In this document: in pieces, positions 8,224-14,900 of the stretch
Layout: every line of letters starts with the position of its first letter
Position numbering within the stretch: position 1 is the first letter of the stretch
Translations under genes and position numbers: made by a program
Source of the DNA: Desulfobulbaceae bacterium UBA5123
GTDB taxonomy: Bacteria > Desulfobacterota > Desulfobulbia > Desulfobulbales > UBA5123
DNA: 14,900 nucleotides
Direction: 5' to 3'
Assembly (NCBI GenBank): GCA_002415465.1
Contig: DHYT01000026.1
Location: forward strand, 1 to 14,900
Notes under the pieces: model-generated
Seen by the model: the letters and a program-made list of their open reading frames with translations, nothing else
The model's database searches: none
Told to the model about the DNA's origin: nothing

Positions 8224-9147
8224 ATGATTGACCTGCGGAAGACGTTGCAAGCCCTTTGGCATGGAGAGATCCTCTGGAGTTGCCCCATGGCCGGCTACTC
8301 GACCATCAAGGCCGGGGGACCCGCCGCCGCGCTGATCGAGCCGCGCAGCATGGCGGAACTGGCCGCCCTGGTGCGCGGGCTTCACGAGAACCGGGTCAAG
8401 TGGATGGTTCTCGGCGGCGGCAGTAATGTCCTCGTCGCGGACGAGGGGTTTGCCGGGGTTGTGCTGCATCTTGGCCGCAGGTTCGGGGCCATCGCCGAGG
8501 CCGGCGGCCAGGATGGCTCGGTGCTGGTGACCGTCGAGGCGGGCTGCAGCCTGGCCCGGCTGGTCAACTGGTGTCTTGAGAGGGAGTTGGCCGGACTCGA
8601 GTTTGCATCTGGCATCCCCGGCAGCATCGGCGGCGCGGTGGTGATGAACGCCGGCGCCTGGGGCCGCGAGATCGGGTCGCTGGTGGAGAAGGTCACGGTG
8701 GTTGACGGCGATGGCAACATCGCCGGGATCGAGGGTGCCTCGATTCCCTTCCGCTATCGGAGTTGGGGGTTGGCGGAGCAGGTGGTGGCGGCGGTGACCC
8801 TGCGCCTTGAAAAGGGACGGCGGCAGGAGATAGAGGCCGCGTGTCACGAGTTGGCCCGCCGTCGCCGGGGTACGCAGCCGCTTGACAAGCCCAGCGCCGG
8901 TTCGTTTTTCAAGAATCCGCCGGCCGGGCCTGCCGCCGGCAAGCTGATTGAGGACGCGGGGCTCAAGGGGTATCGGATCGGCGATGCCATGGTCTCGCCC
9001 AAGCACGCGAATTTTATCGTCAACATGGGGCATGCCTCCGCCGCGGATTTGCTGGCGCTGATGGATGTCGTCCGGGAAAAGGTTATGGCAATGAGTGGTA
9101 TCTGGCTTGAGCCAGAGGTGCGCATCATCGGCGATCGAAAGGGCTAG
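8224..9147 (+). CDS. murB: UDP-N-acetylenolpyruvoylglucosamine reductase MurB
   Basis: Cytoplasmic FAD/NADPH enzyme that reduces UDP-GlcNAc-enolpyruvate to UDP-MurNAc, the substrate of MurC. FAD-binding segments include AGGPAAALIEP, LGGGSNVLVADEGF and GSIGGAVVMNAGAWG. The substrate domain shows RRRGTQPLDKPSAGSFFKNP, in which Ser227 is the expected proton donor, then HANFIVN and the C-terminal LEPEVRIIG around residues 295-302 with the conserved glutamate. At 307 residues from 8224 it matches the shorter MurB class. The frame is open upstream to an ATG at 8137, four bases after the murC stop, which would add 29 charged residues without family resemblance. I prefer 8224 for its ribosome binding site. 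ddl, often found after murB, is not present. Confidence 0.97.
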   Translation: MIDLRKTLQALWHGEILWSCPMAGYSTIKAGGPAAALIEPRSMAELAALVRGLHENRVKWMVLGGGSNVLVADEGFAGVVLHLGRRFGAIAEAGGQDGSVLVTVEAGCSLARLVNWCLERELAGLEFASGIPGSIGGAVVMNAGAWGREIGSLVEKVTVVDGDGNIAGIEGASIPFRYRSWGLAEQVVAAVTLRLEKGRRQEIEAACHELARRRRGTQPLDKPSAGSFFKNPPAGPAAGKLIEDAGLKGYRIGDAMVSPKHANFIVNMGHASAADLLALMDVVREKVMAMSGIWLEPEVRIIGDRKG

Positions 9148-9175
9148 GGGCCATGGCGGCGGGGGCGAAGGGCTC

Positions 9176-9988
9176 ATGAAGAAAATTCGCACGGCGCGAG
9201 TCGATAGGTATCGTCCGCATGGCGATGGTGAGCATCGCAGCGTTGCCGTGCTGGTTGGTTTGATTGTTCTGGGAGTGGTGCTGGCGCTTGGGTTGGTAGG
9301 CTTCATCGTGTACCAGGGGATGCTGCGGTCGGATTTCTTTCAGCTCACCGCCATCGGCATCGAGGGTTGTCGACGGGTTCCCAAGAGCAAGGTGCTGGAG
9401 TTGAGCGGGGTCGACATCTACGCCAACCTCTTGAGCCTGTCGGTTGATGAAATGCGTGAACGCATCGAGGCGCATGAGTGGATCGCCGCCGCGGCAATCG
9501 AACGACACTGGCCCAACCGCCTGGAGGTGACCATCACCGAGCGGAAGCCGGCGGCATTGGTCAACAGGCCGGACGGATTCCATTTCGTGGACGGCAAAGG
9601 CGTGATTTTTGCGGCCGCCCTGCCGCCGGAGGACATGGATTTCCCGGTGATCAGCGGCATTGCCGAGGATGTGGCGGAGGGGTCGGAAGGGCAGTTGGCG
9701 CTGCGGGAGGCGCTGAGTTTTGTCGGTTACGCCGGTTGCGGCAATCCGATCTTGCCCCGGCAGAACATATCGGAGCTGTATGTGGATAAGGATGGCGGGC
9801 TGGTGTTGTTGCTTGCCGATCGCCCCTTCCCGATATATCTGGGCCGGGAGCAGATGAAGACCAAGTACGGGCGTCTGGTCAGGGTGCTGCACTGGCTCTA
9901 CACCCACAAGAAATTTGAAACAACGGCCGCCATCCGCATGGATTATCGGCCGGACAAGGTGCTGGTTGTTGATAAGGGCGCAAGCTGA
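9176..9988 (+). CDS. ftsQ: Cell division protein FtsQ
   Basis: Single-pass inner-membrane divisome protein that, with FtsB and FtsL, links the cytoplasmic ring to septal peptidoglycan synthesis. The 270-residue product has a basic cytoplasmic N-terminus of about 22 residues and one membrane helix at about 23-46 (VAVLVGLIVLGVVLALGLVG). A periplasmic POTRA domain follows (FFQLTAIGIEGCRRVPKSK through HWPNRLEVTITERKPAALV), then the FtsQ/DivIB beta domain with FHFVDGKGVIF. Sequence conservation in this family is low, so the call rests on topology, the POTRA signature and position directly before ftsA. GAAGG four bases upstream supports the ATG at 9176. The frame is open further upstream, into the murB end, but without a better start. 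A gap of 92 bases separates it from ftsA. Confidence 0.92.
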   Translation: MKKIRTARVDRYRPHGDGEHRSVAVLVGLIVLGVVLALGLVGFIVYQGMLRSDFFQLTAIGIEGCRRVPKSKVLELSGVDIYANLLSLSVDEMRERIEAHEWIAAAAIERHWPNRLEVTITERKPAALVNRPDGFHFVDGKGVIFAAALPPEDMDFPVISGIAEDVAEGSEGQLALREALSFVGYAGCGNPILPRQNISELYVDKDGGLVLLLADRPFPIYLGREQMKTKYGRLVRVLHWLYTHKKFETTAAIRMDYRPDKVLVVDKGAS

Positions 9989-10080
9989 AAACGTGTTCAT
10001 GGGAATTGCGGCAATATTTGATGGTCAGGGCGCGACGGGGACGATGGGAAACGTCAGGCGGCTGACCAAGGGTGAGAAAG

Positions 10081-11313
10081 ATGGCGCATGAAGACAGGGG
10101 CGAGTTGATCGTCGGGCTTGATATCGGCACCACCAAGATATGCGCGGTGGTAGGCGAGGTGCATGGCGAAACGGTGAACATCATCGGTGTCGGCACGCAT
10201 CCTTCCATCGGTCTCCGGCGGGGGGTGGTGGTCAACATCGAAAGTACGGTGAATTCCATCCGCAGCGCCGTCGACGAAGCGGCGATGATGGCCGGGTGCG
10301 AGATATCCTCGGTCTATGTGGGGATTGCCGGCAGTCACATCAAGGGCTTCAACAGCCACGGCCTGATCGCCATCAAGCATCAGGAGATCAGGCAGGATGA
10401 TATCGACCGGGTCATCGATGCGGCCCGCGCGGTGCCGATCCCGCCGGATCAGGAGGTTCTGCATGTCTTGCCGCAGGAATTCATCGTCGACGATCAGACC
10501 GGTATTCAGGATCCCATCGGCATGACCGGGGTGCGGCTCGAGGCGGACGTGCATATCGTCACCGGCGGCGCGACCTCGGTTCACAACATCGTGAAATGCT
10601 GCAACCGGGCCGGCCTGGAGGTCAGCGACGTGGTGCTTGAGCCCATCGCCTCGGCCGAGGCGGTGCTGACCAAGGAGGAGTTGGAGCTTGGGGTGGCGTT
10701 GATCGATATCGGCGGCGGCACCTCGGATCTTGCCATCTTTTCCGACGGCTGTATCCGTCATACCTTTGTCCTCGGGCTGGGCGGGCATAATCTCACCAAC
10801 GATCTTTCCATCGGTCTGCGGACGCCGCTCAACGAGGCGCAGCGTCTGAAGGAAGAGTATGGCTGCGCGCTCGCCTCGATGATCGACAAGGATCAAACCA
10901 TTGAGGTGCCAAGCGTTGGCGGCCGACGGACGCGGAAGCTTTCCCGGAAGGTGATGGGCGAGATCCTGGAGCCACGGGTTGAGGAGATGTTGACCATGAT
11001 CAATCAGGAGATGATCGACTCCAACTTCAAGGAGCTGGTCAATGCCGGCATCGTGCTTACCGGCGGCAGCGCGCTGTTGGCGAACATGCTGGATATCACC
11101 GAGCAGATTTTCGATCTGCCGGTGCGGATCGGCTACCCGCAGCATGTCGGCGGGGTGCTCGATCTGGTCAATACCCCGCAGTGCGCCACCGGGGTAGGCC
11201 TGGTTGTTTTCGGGATGCGCAATGAACCGGCCCGTCGTTTCAGGATGCGGGAAGGTTCGGTGATGGGGCGCGTTTCTAATCGGATGAGAAATTGGTTTAA
11301 AAGTATTATATAG
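10081..11313 (+). CDS. ftsA: Cell division protein FtsA
   Basis: Actin-like ATPase that tethers FtsZ filaments to the inner membrane and recruits later divisome proteins. Actin-fold phosphate motifs are [15 protein letters not shown] (from residue 12) and [12 protein letters not shown] (from residue 209). The adenosine region [13 protein letters not shown] is present. The FtsA-specific 1C subdomain lies between the first two ([17 protein letters not shown] through [10 protein letters not shown]). The last 16 residues, [16 protein letters not shown], form the expected C-terminal amphipathic membrane-targeting helix. At 410 residues the length is normal. The start is probably ATG at 10081, eight bases after AAGGG. 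An in-frame GTG at 10072 would add three residues. Confidence 0.98.
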   Translation: MAHEDRGELIVGLDIGTTKICAVVGEVHGETVNIIGVGTHPSIGLRRGVVVNIESTVNSIRSAVDEAAMMAGCEISSVYVGIAGSHIKGFNSHGLIAIKHQEIRQDDIDRVIDAARAVPIPPDQEVLHVLPQEFIVDDQTGIQDPIGMTGVRLEADVHIVTGGATSVHNIVKCCNRAGLEVSDVVLEPIASAEAVLTKEELELGVALIDIGGGTSDLAIFSDGCIRHTFVLGLGGHNLTNDLSIGLRTPLNEAQRLKEEYGCALASMIDKDQTIEVPSVGGRRTRKLSRKVMGEILEPRVEEMLTMINQEMIDSNFKELVNAGIVLTGGSALLANMLDITEQIFDLPVRIGYPQHVGGVLDLVNTPQCATGVGLVVFGMRNEPARRFRMREGSVMGRVSNRMRNWFKSII

Positions 11314-11324
11314 CAAACACGGGA

Positions 11325-11355
11325 GGCGTGCTGCCGTAGCGGGACGGCTGGCGCC
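11325..11355 (+). other. Possible hairpin in the ftsA-ftsZ gap
   Basis: The arms GCCGT (11333-11337) and ACGGC (11344-11348) pair around a six-base loop, with an outer GGCG/CGCC pair (11325-11328 and 11352-11355) across small internal loops. No T-run follows, so it is not an intrinsic terminator. It lies ten bases before the ftsZ ribosome binding site AAGGGGAG (11365-11372) and could affect mRNA processing or stability. In GC-rich DNA such pairing can also arise by chance. Confidence 0.2.
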
Positions 11356-11377
11356 GATTGAGATAAGGGGAGAGACT

Positions 11378-12559
11378 ATGTCATTCATGCTGGCGGAATC
11401 AGAGTCAAGGGCGAAGATCAAGGTGATCGGTGTGGGCGGCGGCGGCGGCAATGCCGTCAATACCATGGTGGAGAGCAGGATATTGGGGGTGGAGTTCATC
11501 GCCGCCAATACCGACTGCCAGGCGCTTGAAAATTCGAAGGCGGATGTCAAGCTCCAGATCGGGCCGGCGGTGACCAAGGGGCTTGGCGCCGGCGCCAACC
11601 CGGAGAAAGGGCGCGAATCCGCCGAGGAGAGCATCGAGGAGATCAAGCGGCACCTGAAGGGCAGCGACATGGTGTTTGTCACCGCCGGCATGGGCGGCGG
11701 CACCGGCACCGGCGCCGCGCCTGTGGTGGCGCGGGTTGCCAAGGAGATGGGCGCCTTGACGGTGGCGGTCACCACCAAGCCTTTCGTTTTCGAGGGGCGC
11801 AGCCGGATGCGCAATGCCGACGCCGGCTGGGAGGAGTTGCGCAAGCATGTCGACACCATCATCACCATCCCCAACGACCGGCTGCTCTCGCTTTCACAGA
11901 AGGGCGCCCGTTTCATCGACGGCATGAAGATGGTCGATGACGTCCTTGTGCAGGCGGTCAAAGGCATTACCGATCTGATCAATCTTCCCGGCTACATCAA
12001 CCCCGACTTCGCCGACGTTCGCACCGTCATGAATCAGATGGGGCCCGCCCTGATGGGGGCCGGCGTCGGCACCGGCGCCAATCGCGCCACCGACGCGGTC
12101 AACATGGCCATCGCCAGCCCGCTGCTGCAGGATATCAGCATCGACGGCGCCAAGGGGGTGCTGGTCAATATCTCCGCCCGCGAGGATACCCTGACCATGG
12201 CCGAGGTCACCGAGGCGACGTCGCGAATCTATGACGAGGTGCATGACGACGCCAATATCATCCTCGGCGTGATCTTCGACGACAACCTCGGCGACGAGCT
12301 GCGGGTGACCGTCATCGCCACCGGCATCAGCGCCCATGAGCAGCTGGACACCCTGCCGGAGAACGTCAAGGTGCTTCCCCCGAAACAGGAGGCGACCAAT
12401 CCCTTCCTGCCCTTTAATGAAAGAAGGGCGGCGCGGGACGAGATGGCAGCCGCTGCTGCCGCCGGCAAGGGGAAGCCCCGCGGCGGTTATCCGCAGCAGA
12501 ACCTGTTCGACGAGGAAATGCTTGATCGTCCGACATTCCTGCGGCGCAACGAAAGCTAG
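11378..12559 (+). CDS. ftsZ: Cell division GTPase FtsZ
   Basis: Tubulin homologue that polymerises into the cytoplasmic division ring. The GTP-binding start is [19 protein letters not shown]. The tubulin signature GGGTGTGA is at residues 106-113, and the T7 synergy loop NPDFAD at 208-213 completes the GTPase site of the adjacent subunit. After the globular core comes a short variable linker. It is followed by the conserved C-terminal peptide [12 protein letters not shown] (382-393), which binds FtsA and other partners. At 393 residues it is typical. The ribosome binding site AAGGGGAG, five bases before the ATG, is among the best in the window, consistent with the high FtsZ level cells need. 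The stop TAG directly abuts an ATG opening an 11-codon mini-ORF. Confidence 0.99.
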   Translation: MSFMLAESESRAKIKVIGVGGGGGNAVNTMVESRILGVEFIAANTDCQALENSKADVKLQIGPAVTKGLGAGANPEKGRESAEESIEEIKRHLKGSDMVFVTAGMGGGTGTGAAPVVARVAKEMGALTVAVTTKPFVFEGRSRMRNADAGWEELRKHVDTIITIPNDRLLSLSQKGARFIDGMKMVDDVLVQAVKGITDLINLPGYINPDFADVRTVMNQMGPALMGAGVGTGANRATDAVNMAIASPLLQDISIDGAKGVLVNISAREDTLTMAEVTEATSRIYDEVHDDANIILGVIFDDNLGDELRVTVIATGISAHEQLDTLPENVKVLPPKQEATNPFLPFNERRAARDEMAAAAAAGKGKPRGGYPQQNLFDEEMLDRPTFLRRNES

Positions 12560-12595
12560 ATGGAGGCGCCCCTCCCGGCAGGAGCAGTGTTTTGA
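12560..12595 (+). other. Leader-like 11-codon mini-ORF bridging ftsZ and the radical SAM gene
   Basis: An ATG directly after the ftsZ TAG opens a frame encoding MEAPLPAGAVF. Its TGA (12593-12595) overlaps the TTG start (12592-12594) of the next gene. Within it, GGAGG (12562-12566) can pair with CCTCC (12571-12575). Alternatively CTCC (12572-12575) can pair with GGAG (12581-12584), the ribosome binding site of the next gene. The two pairings exclude each other. Whether it is translated or regulatory is unknown, and chance is possible at this size. Confidence 0.25.
12581..12584 (+). promoter_or_regulatory. Ribosome binding site supporting the TTG start
   Basis: GGAG lies seven bases before TTG at 12592. 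The next in-frame ATG is about 40 codons downstream, inside the conserved RLGMSNLGYQ segment, so it cannot be the true start. Confidence 0.45.
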
Positions 12596-14331
12596 GCCGT
12601 CGCCAGCAAACCGTCAGGACTGATTTCCGCAGCCGTGAAACGGGAGGGGTACGAAAAAAGTGGAAGGATAAGTTGCCCATCGCCCTGGTGTTCCCCAACC
12701 GCTACCGGCTGGGGATGTCCAACCTGGGCTATCAGCTGGTCTACGACCTGTTGAACATTGACCCGGACATCGTCTGTGAACGGGTCTTTCTCCCGGAGAT
12801 TCCCGCCGAGCAGCCGCTCTCGGTGGAGTCCGGCCGTCCCCTGCGCGATTTCCCGCTGATTTTTTGTTCCCTGAGTTTTGAAGACGATTTCCCCAATCTG
12901 ATCCGGATGCTGGTTGACGGCGGGATAACCCCCGTGGCCGAAGACCGGTGTCGCGAGAGCGCAACGGTGCAAGCCGGCGCGCCTCTGGTTGTCGCCGGCG
13001 GTGTCGCAACCTTTATCAATCCGGCCCCCCTGGCCGACTTTGTCGACCTGTTCGTGCTGGGCGAGGCGGAGGCGGCGCTGCCGCCGGTGCTGGCGTTCCT
13101 GAAAGCGAAGGTCGGCGACGGCAAGCGCGAAGAGTTGTTGCACGGCCTTGCAATGAAGGTTGCCGGCTGTTACGTCCCTTGTTTCTATACCCCGCTGTAC
13201 GATGGGGATGGTATATTTCAATCGTTTGCGACAACGGCCGGGGTGCCGACGCGAATCGCGAAGCTGACCGCGCCCCGCCGCGCCACCGCCGGGCATTCGG
13301 TGCTGCTGAGCCCCGATGCGGAGTTTTCCGATCTCTATCTCGCCGAGCTCGGTCGCGGCTGCAGTCGTGGCTGTCGTTTCTGCGCGGCCGGATTCGTTTA
13401 CCGGCCGCCACGGTTGTGGTCGGCCGAGGCCATTGTCCAGGCGTTGGCCGAGCGGCCCGCGGGCGCCAGGCGGATCGGACTGCTGGGGATGGAAATGGCG
13501 CGGGCCGATGACCTGGCGGAGCTGGCCGGGTATCTGCTTGACGAGGCGTGCTCGCTTTCCTTTTCATCCCTGCGGGCGGACGTGATTACCTCGCGGCTGG
13601 TGGAGTTGCTGGGCAAAAGCGGCTTGAAGAGCGCGGCCATCGCCCCGGACGGCGGCTCTGAAAGGCTGCGGCGGGTGATCAACAAGGGGATCAGCGAGCC
13701 TGACCTGCTCACCGCCGCCGAGGCGTTGGCCGAGGTCGGCGTCACCAACCTGAAGCTTTATTATATGATCGGTCTGCCGACGGAAACGGATGCGGATATC
13801 GATGAGATGGCGGATCTCACCATGCGGATTCGCGAGCGGGTGATGGAGGTGGGGCGGCGGAAGGGCCACCTCGGCACGCTTACCCTGAGCGTCAACAGTT
13901 TTGTGCCCAAGCCTTGGACGCCCTTTCAGTATTATGCCATGGCGCCGGTTGCGGTTTTAAAGAGTCGGCTGCAGTATCTGCGCAGAAAGCTTGGCCGGGT
14001 GGCCAATGTCAGGATTGTTGCCGATCACCCGGACCGCGCCTTGTTTCAAGCCTCGCTGGCACGGGGTGATCAGCGGCTTGGTCCGGCGCTGTCGAACTTT
14101 GCCGCCGATGGTGGCAACTGGCGGCAGCTACTGAAGCGACACGGGTTGCGGGTTGAGGATTATGCCCTGCGGGAGCGGGGGGAGGACGAGGCGTTTCCGT
14201 GGGAGATAGTCGATCATGGTATCGAGCGGCGTTATCTCTGGCGCGAATATCAAAAGGCGTTGGCGGCGCAATCGACGCAGCCGTGCGATACCAGTTGCTG
14301 CAGGCGATGCGGGGTTTGTGATGGTAACTGA
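12592..14331 (+). CDS. Radical SAM protein of unknown function, downstream of ftsZ
   Basis: Predicted cytoplasmic iron-sulfur enzyme using S-adenosylmethionine; reaction unknown. The canonical CxxxCxxC motif is CSRGCRFC (Cys257, Cys261, Cys264). The N-terminal half (LVFPNRYRLGMSNLGYQ, ERVFLPE, RPLRDFPLIFCSLSFE, VVAGGVATFINPAPLADF, VLGEAEAALPPVL) resembles the Rossmann-like, B12-binding-type region of large radical SAM proteins. No DxHxxG cobalamin-binding motif is evident. Later come SSLRADVITSRL, PDGGSERLRRVINKGIS, LKLYYMIGLPTETDADI and SVNSFVPKPWTPFQYY. A cysteine cluster closes the 579-residue protein (Cys565, 569, 570, 573, 576) and may bind a second cluster or metal. It most resembles the uncharacterised family often fused to a DUF2344-type domain (TIGR03960-like, from memory), but no such domain is attached here. 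Start is TTG. It overlaps the next gene by 11 bases. Confidence 0.9.
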   Translation: MSRRQQTVRTDFRSRETGGVRKKWKDKLPIALVFPNRYRLGMSNLGYQLVYDLLNIDPDIVCERVFLPEIPAEQPLSVESGRPLRDFPLIFCSLSFEDDFPNLIRMLVDGGITPVAEDRCRESATVQAGAPLVVAGGVATFINPAPLADFVDLFVLGEAEAALPPVLAFLKAKVGDGKREELLHGLAMKVAGCYVPCFYTPLYDGDGIFQSFATTAGVPTRIAKLTAPRRATAGHSVLLSPDAEFSDLYLAELGRGCSRGCRFCAAGFVYRPPRLWSAEAIVQALAERPAGARRIGLLGMEMARADDLAELAGYLLDEACSLSFSSLRADVITSRLVELLGKSGLKSAAIAPDGGSERLRRVINKGISEPDLLTAAEALAEVGVTNLKLYYMIGLPTETDADIDEMADLTMRIRERVMEVGRRKGHLGTLTLSVNSFVPKPWTPFQYYAMAPVAVLKSRLQYLRRKLGRVANVRIVADHPDRALFQASLARGDQRLGPALSNFAADGGNWRQLLKRHGLRVEDYALRERGEDEAFPWEIVDHGIERRYLWREYQKALAAQSTQPCDTSCCRRCGVCDGN

Positions 14332-14900
14332 TGTCAGTGAAATCAATCTGAAGCCCTTCCGGCTGGTGAAGTTTTTCTCCTTTACCAGCCTGACGGTCAT
14401 TCTGGTCTCCACCCTGATCCTTTCCTGGGTGATCTCCAACTACACCAAGAATGTCCTGCTGGAACGGAGCGAGGCCTATGCGCAGGTGTTCGCCGAGAAT
14501 CTCAACCATCAGGTTTTCCAGCAGTTCGTGCTGCCGACGGTGCTGCGCTACGGGGGGATCGCGCTCAGGCATCCCAAGCAGTTCGAGCGTCTCAATGCCA
14601 TCGTCCGTAACGTCACCCACGGTATGAACATCAAGTCGGTCTCCATTTACGACTCCAGGCAAAATGTCATCTCATACAGCACCGTGCCGGAGCGTGTTGG
14701 GGCGCGTGATGTGGGCGGCGCGGAGTACAAGCTTGCCTTGCGCGGTAAAAACAACTCGGTCTTGCATTCAGAGGGAACCCTGCTGCACCTGTTTCCCTGG
14801 TCCTCCCCGATCTCCTGGAAGCTGAATACCTATGTGCCCTTTCGGCAGGAGCGGGCCCTCAGTCAAAGTACCGACTTGATCATGGGGGTCATCGAGGTGG
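14321..14900 (+). CDS. Membrane-anchored sensor protein, probably a histidine kinase (3' truncated)
   Basis: The frame opens with ATG at 14321, inside the last codons of the radical SAM gene, and stays open for 193 residues to the right edge. An N-terminal cytoplasmic stretch of about 17 residues leads into one strong membrane helix at about 18-40 (FFSFTSLTVILVSTLILSWV). A largely polar region of over 150 residues follows, containing VFAENLNHQVFQQFV, NIKSVSIYDSRQNVISYS and a KLNTYVPF strand. This is the topology of a periplasmic sensor domain in a two-component kinase or a diguanylate cyclase. The IKSVSIYDSRQNVI strand-turn-strand is typical of PAS/Cache-like sensors. No catalytic domain lies within the window, so kinase identity is inferred. 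The ribosome binding site is weak and the start overlaps the upstream gene by 11 bases, which suggests co-translation. GTG at 14318 is an alternative start. Confidence 0.8.
   Translation, partial: MVTDVSEINLKPFRLVKFFSFTSLTVILVSTLILSWVISNYTKNVLLERSEAYAQVFAENLNHQVFQQFVLPTVLRYGGIALRHPKQFERLNAIVRNVTHGMNIKSVSIYDSRQNVISYSTVPERVGARDVGGAEYKLALRGKNNSVLHSEGTLLHLFPWSSPISWKLNTYVPFRQERALSQSTDLIMGVIEV

Noticed and set aside
8220..8231. Three-codon ATG GAT GAT TGA frame overlapping the murB start
   Set aside because: It comes from an ATGGATG doublet at the start site. It is too short to evaluate, and nothing else supports an attenuation mechanism.
7840..9306. Long minus-strand open frame opposite the murC end, murB and the ftsQ start
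   Set aside because: It spans three sense genes and their junctions, its composition is proline/arginine/histidine-rich as expected from antisense GC-rich DNA, and no family motif is visible.
9999..10091. Thirty-codon open frame in the ftsQ-ftsA gap overlapping the ftsA start
   Set aside because: It has no ribosome binding site and no recognisable motif, and its length is expected by chance. The gap is better read as a short untranslated spacer.
10054..11982. Very long open frame on the minus strand opposite ftsA and ftsZ (over 600 codons)
   Set aside because: It lies antisense to two unmistakable conserved genes. GC-rich codon bias in the sense strand keeps the complementary frame free of stops, and the translation shows no recognisable domain.
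12562..12575. GGAGG-CGCC-CCTCC hairpin after ftsZ considered as a transcription terminator
   Set aside because: The stem is only five pairs and no T-run follows, so it does not meet the usual pattern of an intrinsic terminator. It is kept only as part of the leader observation.
1..14900. Mobile elements, CRISPR arrays, tRNA or rRNA genes, attachment sites
   Set aside because: I saw no transposase or integrase motifs, regular direct repeats or tRNA-like cloverleaf sequences. Gene packing leaves almost no non-coding room, with no gap longer than about 100 bases apart from the murE-murF leader.

Overview
The window is an almost unbroken run of plus-strand genes forming the second half of a division and cell wall (dcw) cluster. 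It comes from a GC-rich Gram-negative bacterium. MurE carries the DNPR motif of meso-diaminopimelate-adding enzymes, FtsA/FtsZ/FtsQ are of Gram-negative type, and a radical SAM gene follows ftsZ. Together these suggest a deltaproteobacterium (Desulfobacterota), possibly the Desulfobulbales or Geobacter-like side. That placement is an inference from gene order and protein style, not a proven identification.

Layout. Positions 1-9147 hold the cytoplasmic and membrane steps of peptidoglycan precursor synthesis, in order: murE (5' end outside the window), murF, mraY, murD, a small zinc-ribbon protein gene, murG, murC and murB. Positions 9176-12559 hold the divisome genes ftsQ, ftsA and ftsZ. Positions 12592-14331 hold a stand-alone radical SAM protein started by TTG. 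From 14321 to the right edge lies the 5' part of a gene for a membrane-anchored sensor, probably a histidine kinase. Genes overlap by 1-11 bases or sit within about 100 bases of each other, and there is no convincing terminator. All point to one transcription unit or a few nested ones.

How the genes work together. MurC, MurD, MurE and MurF add L-Ala, D-Glu, meso-DAP and D-Ala-D-Ala to UDP-MurNAc, which MurB makes. MraY moves the product onto undecaprenyl phosphate (lipid I) and MurG adds GlcNAc (lipid II). FtsZ and FtsA form the cytoplasmic division ring and FtsQ links it to the periplasmic divisome.

Two usual members are absent from their customary places. ftsW is missing between murD and murG, where only a 57-residue two-CxxC protein lies. 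ddl is missing between murB and ftsQ. The window is mostly a conventional dcw cluster. The points most worth a second look are the ftsW slot, the radical SAM and sensor genes tied to ftsZ, and a leader-like mini-ORF with competing hairpins at the ftsZ/radical SAM junction. I saw no mobile elements, CRISPR arrays, tRNA or rRNA genes.
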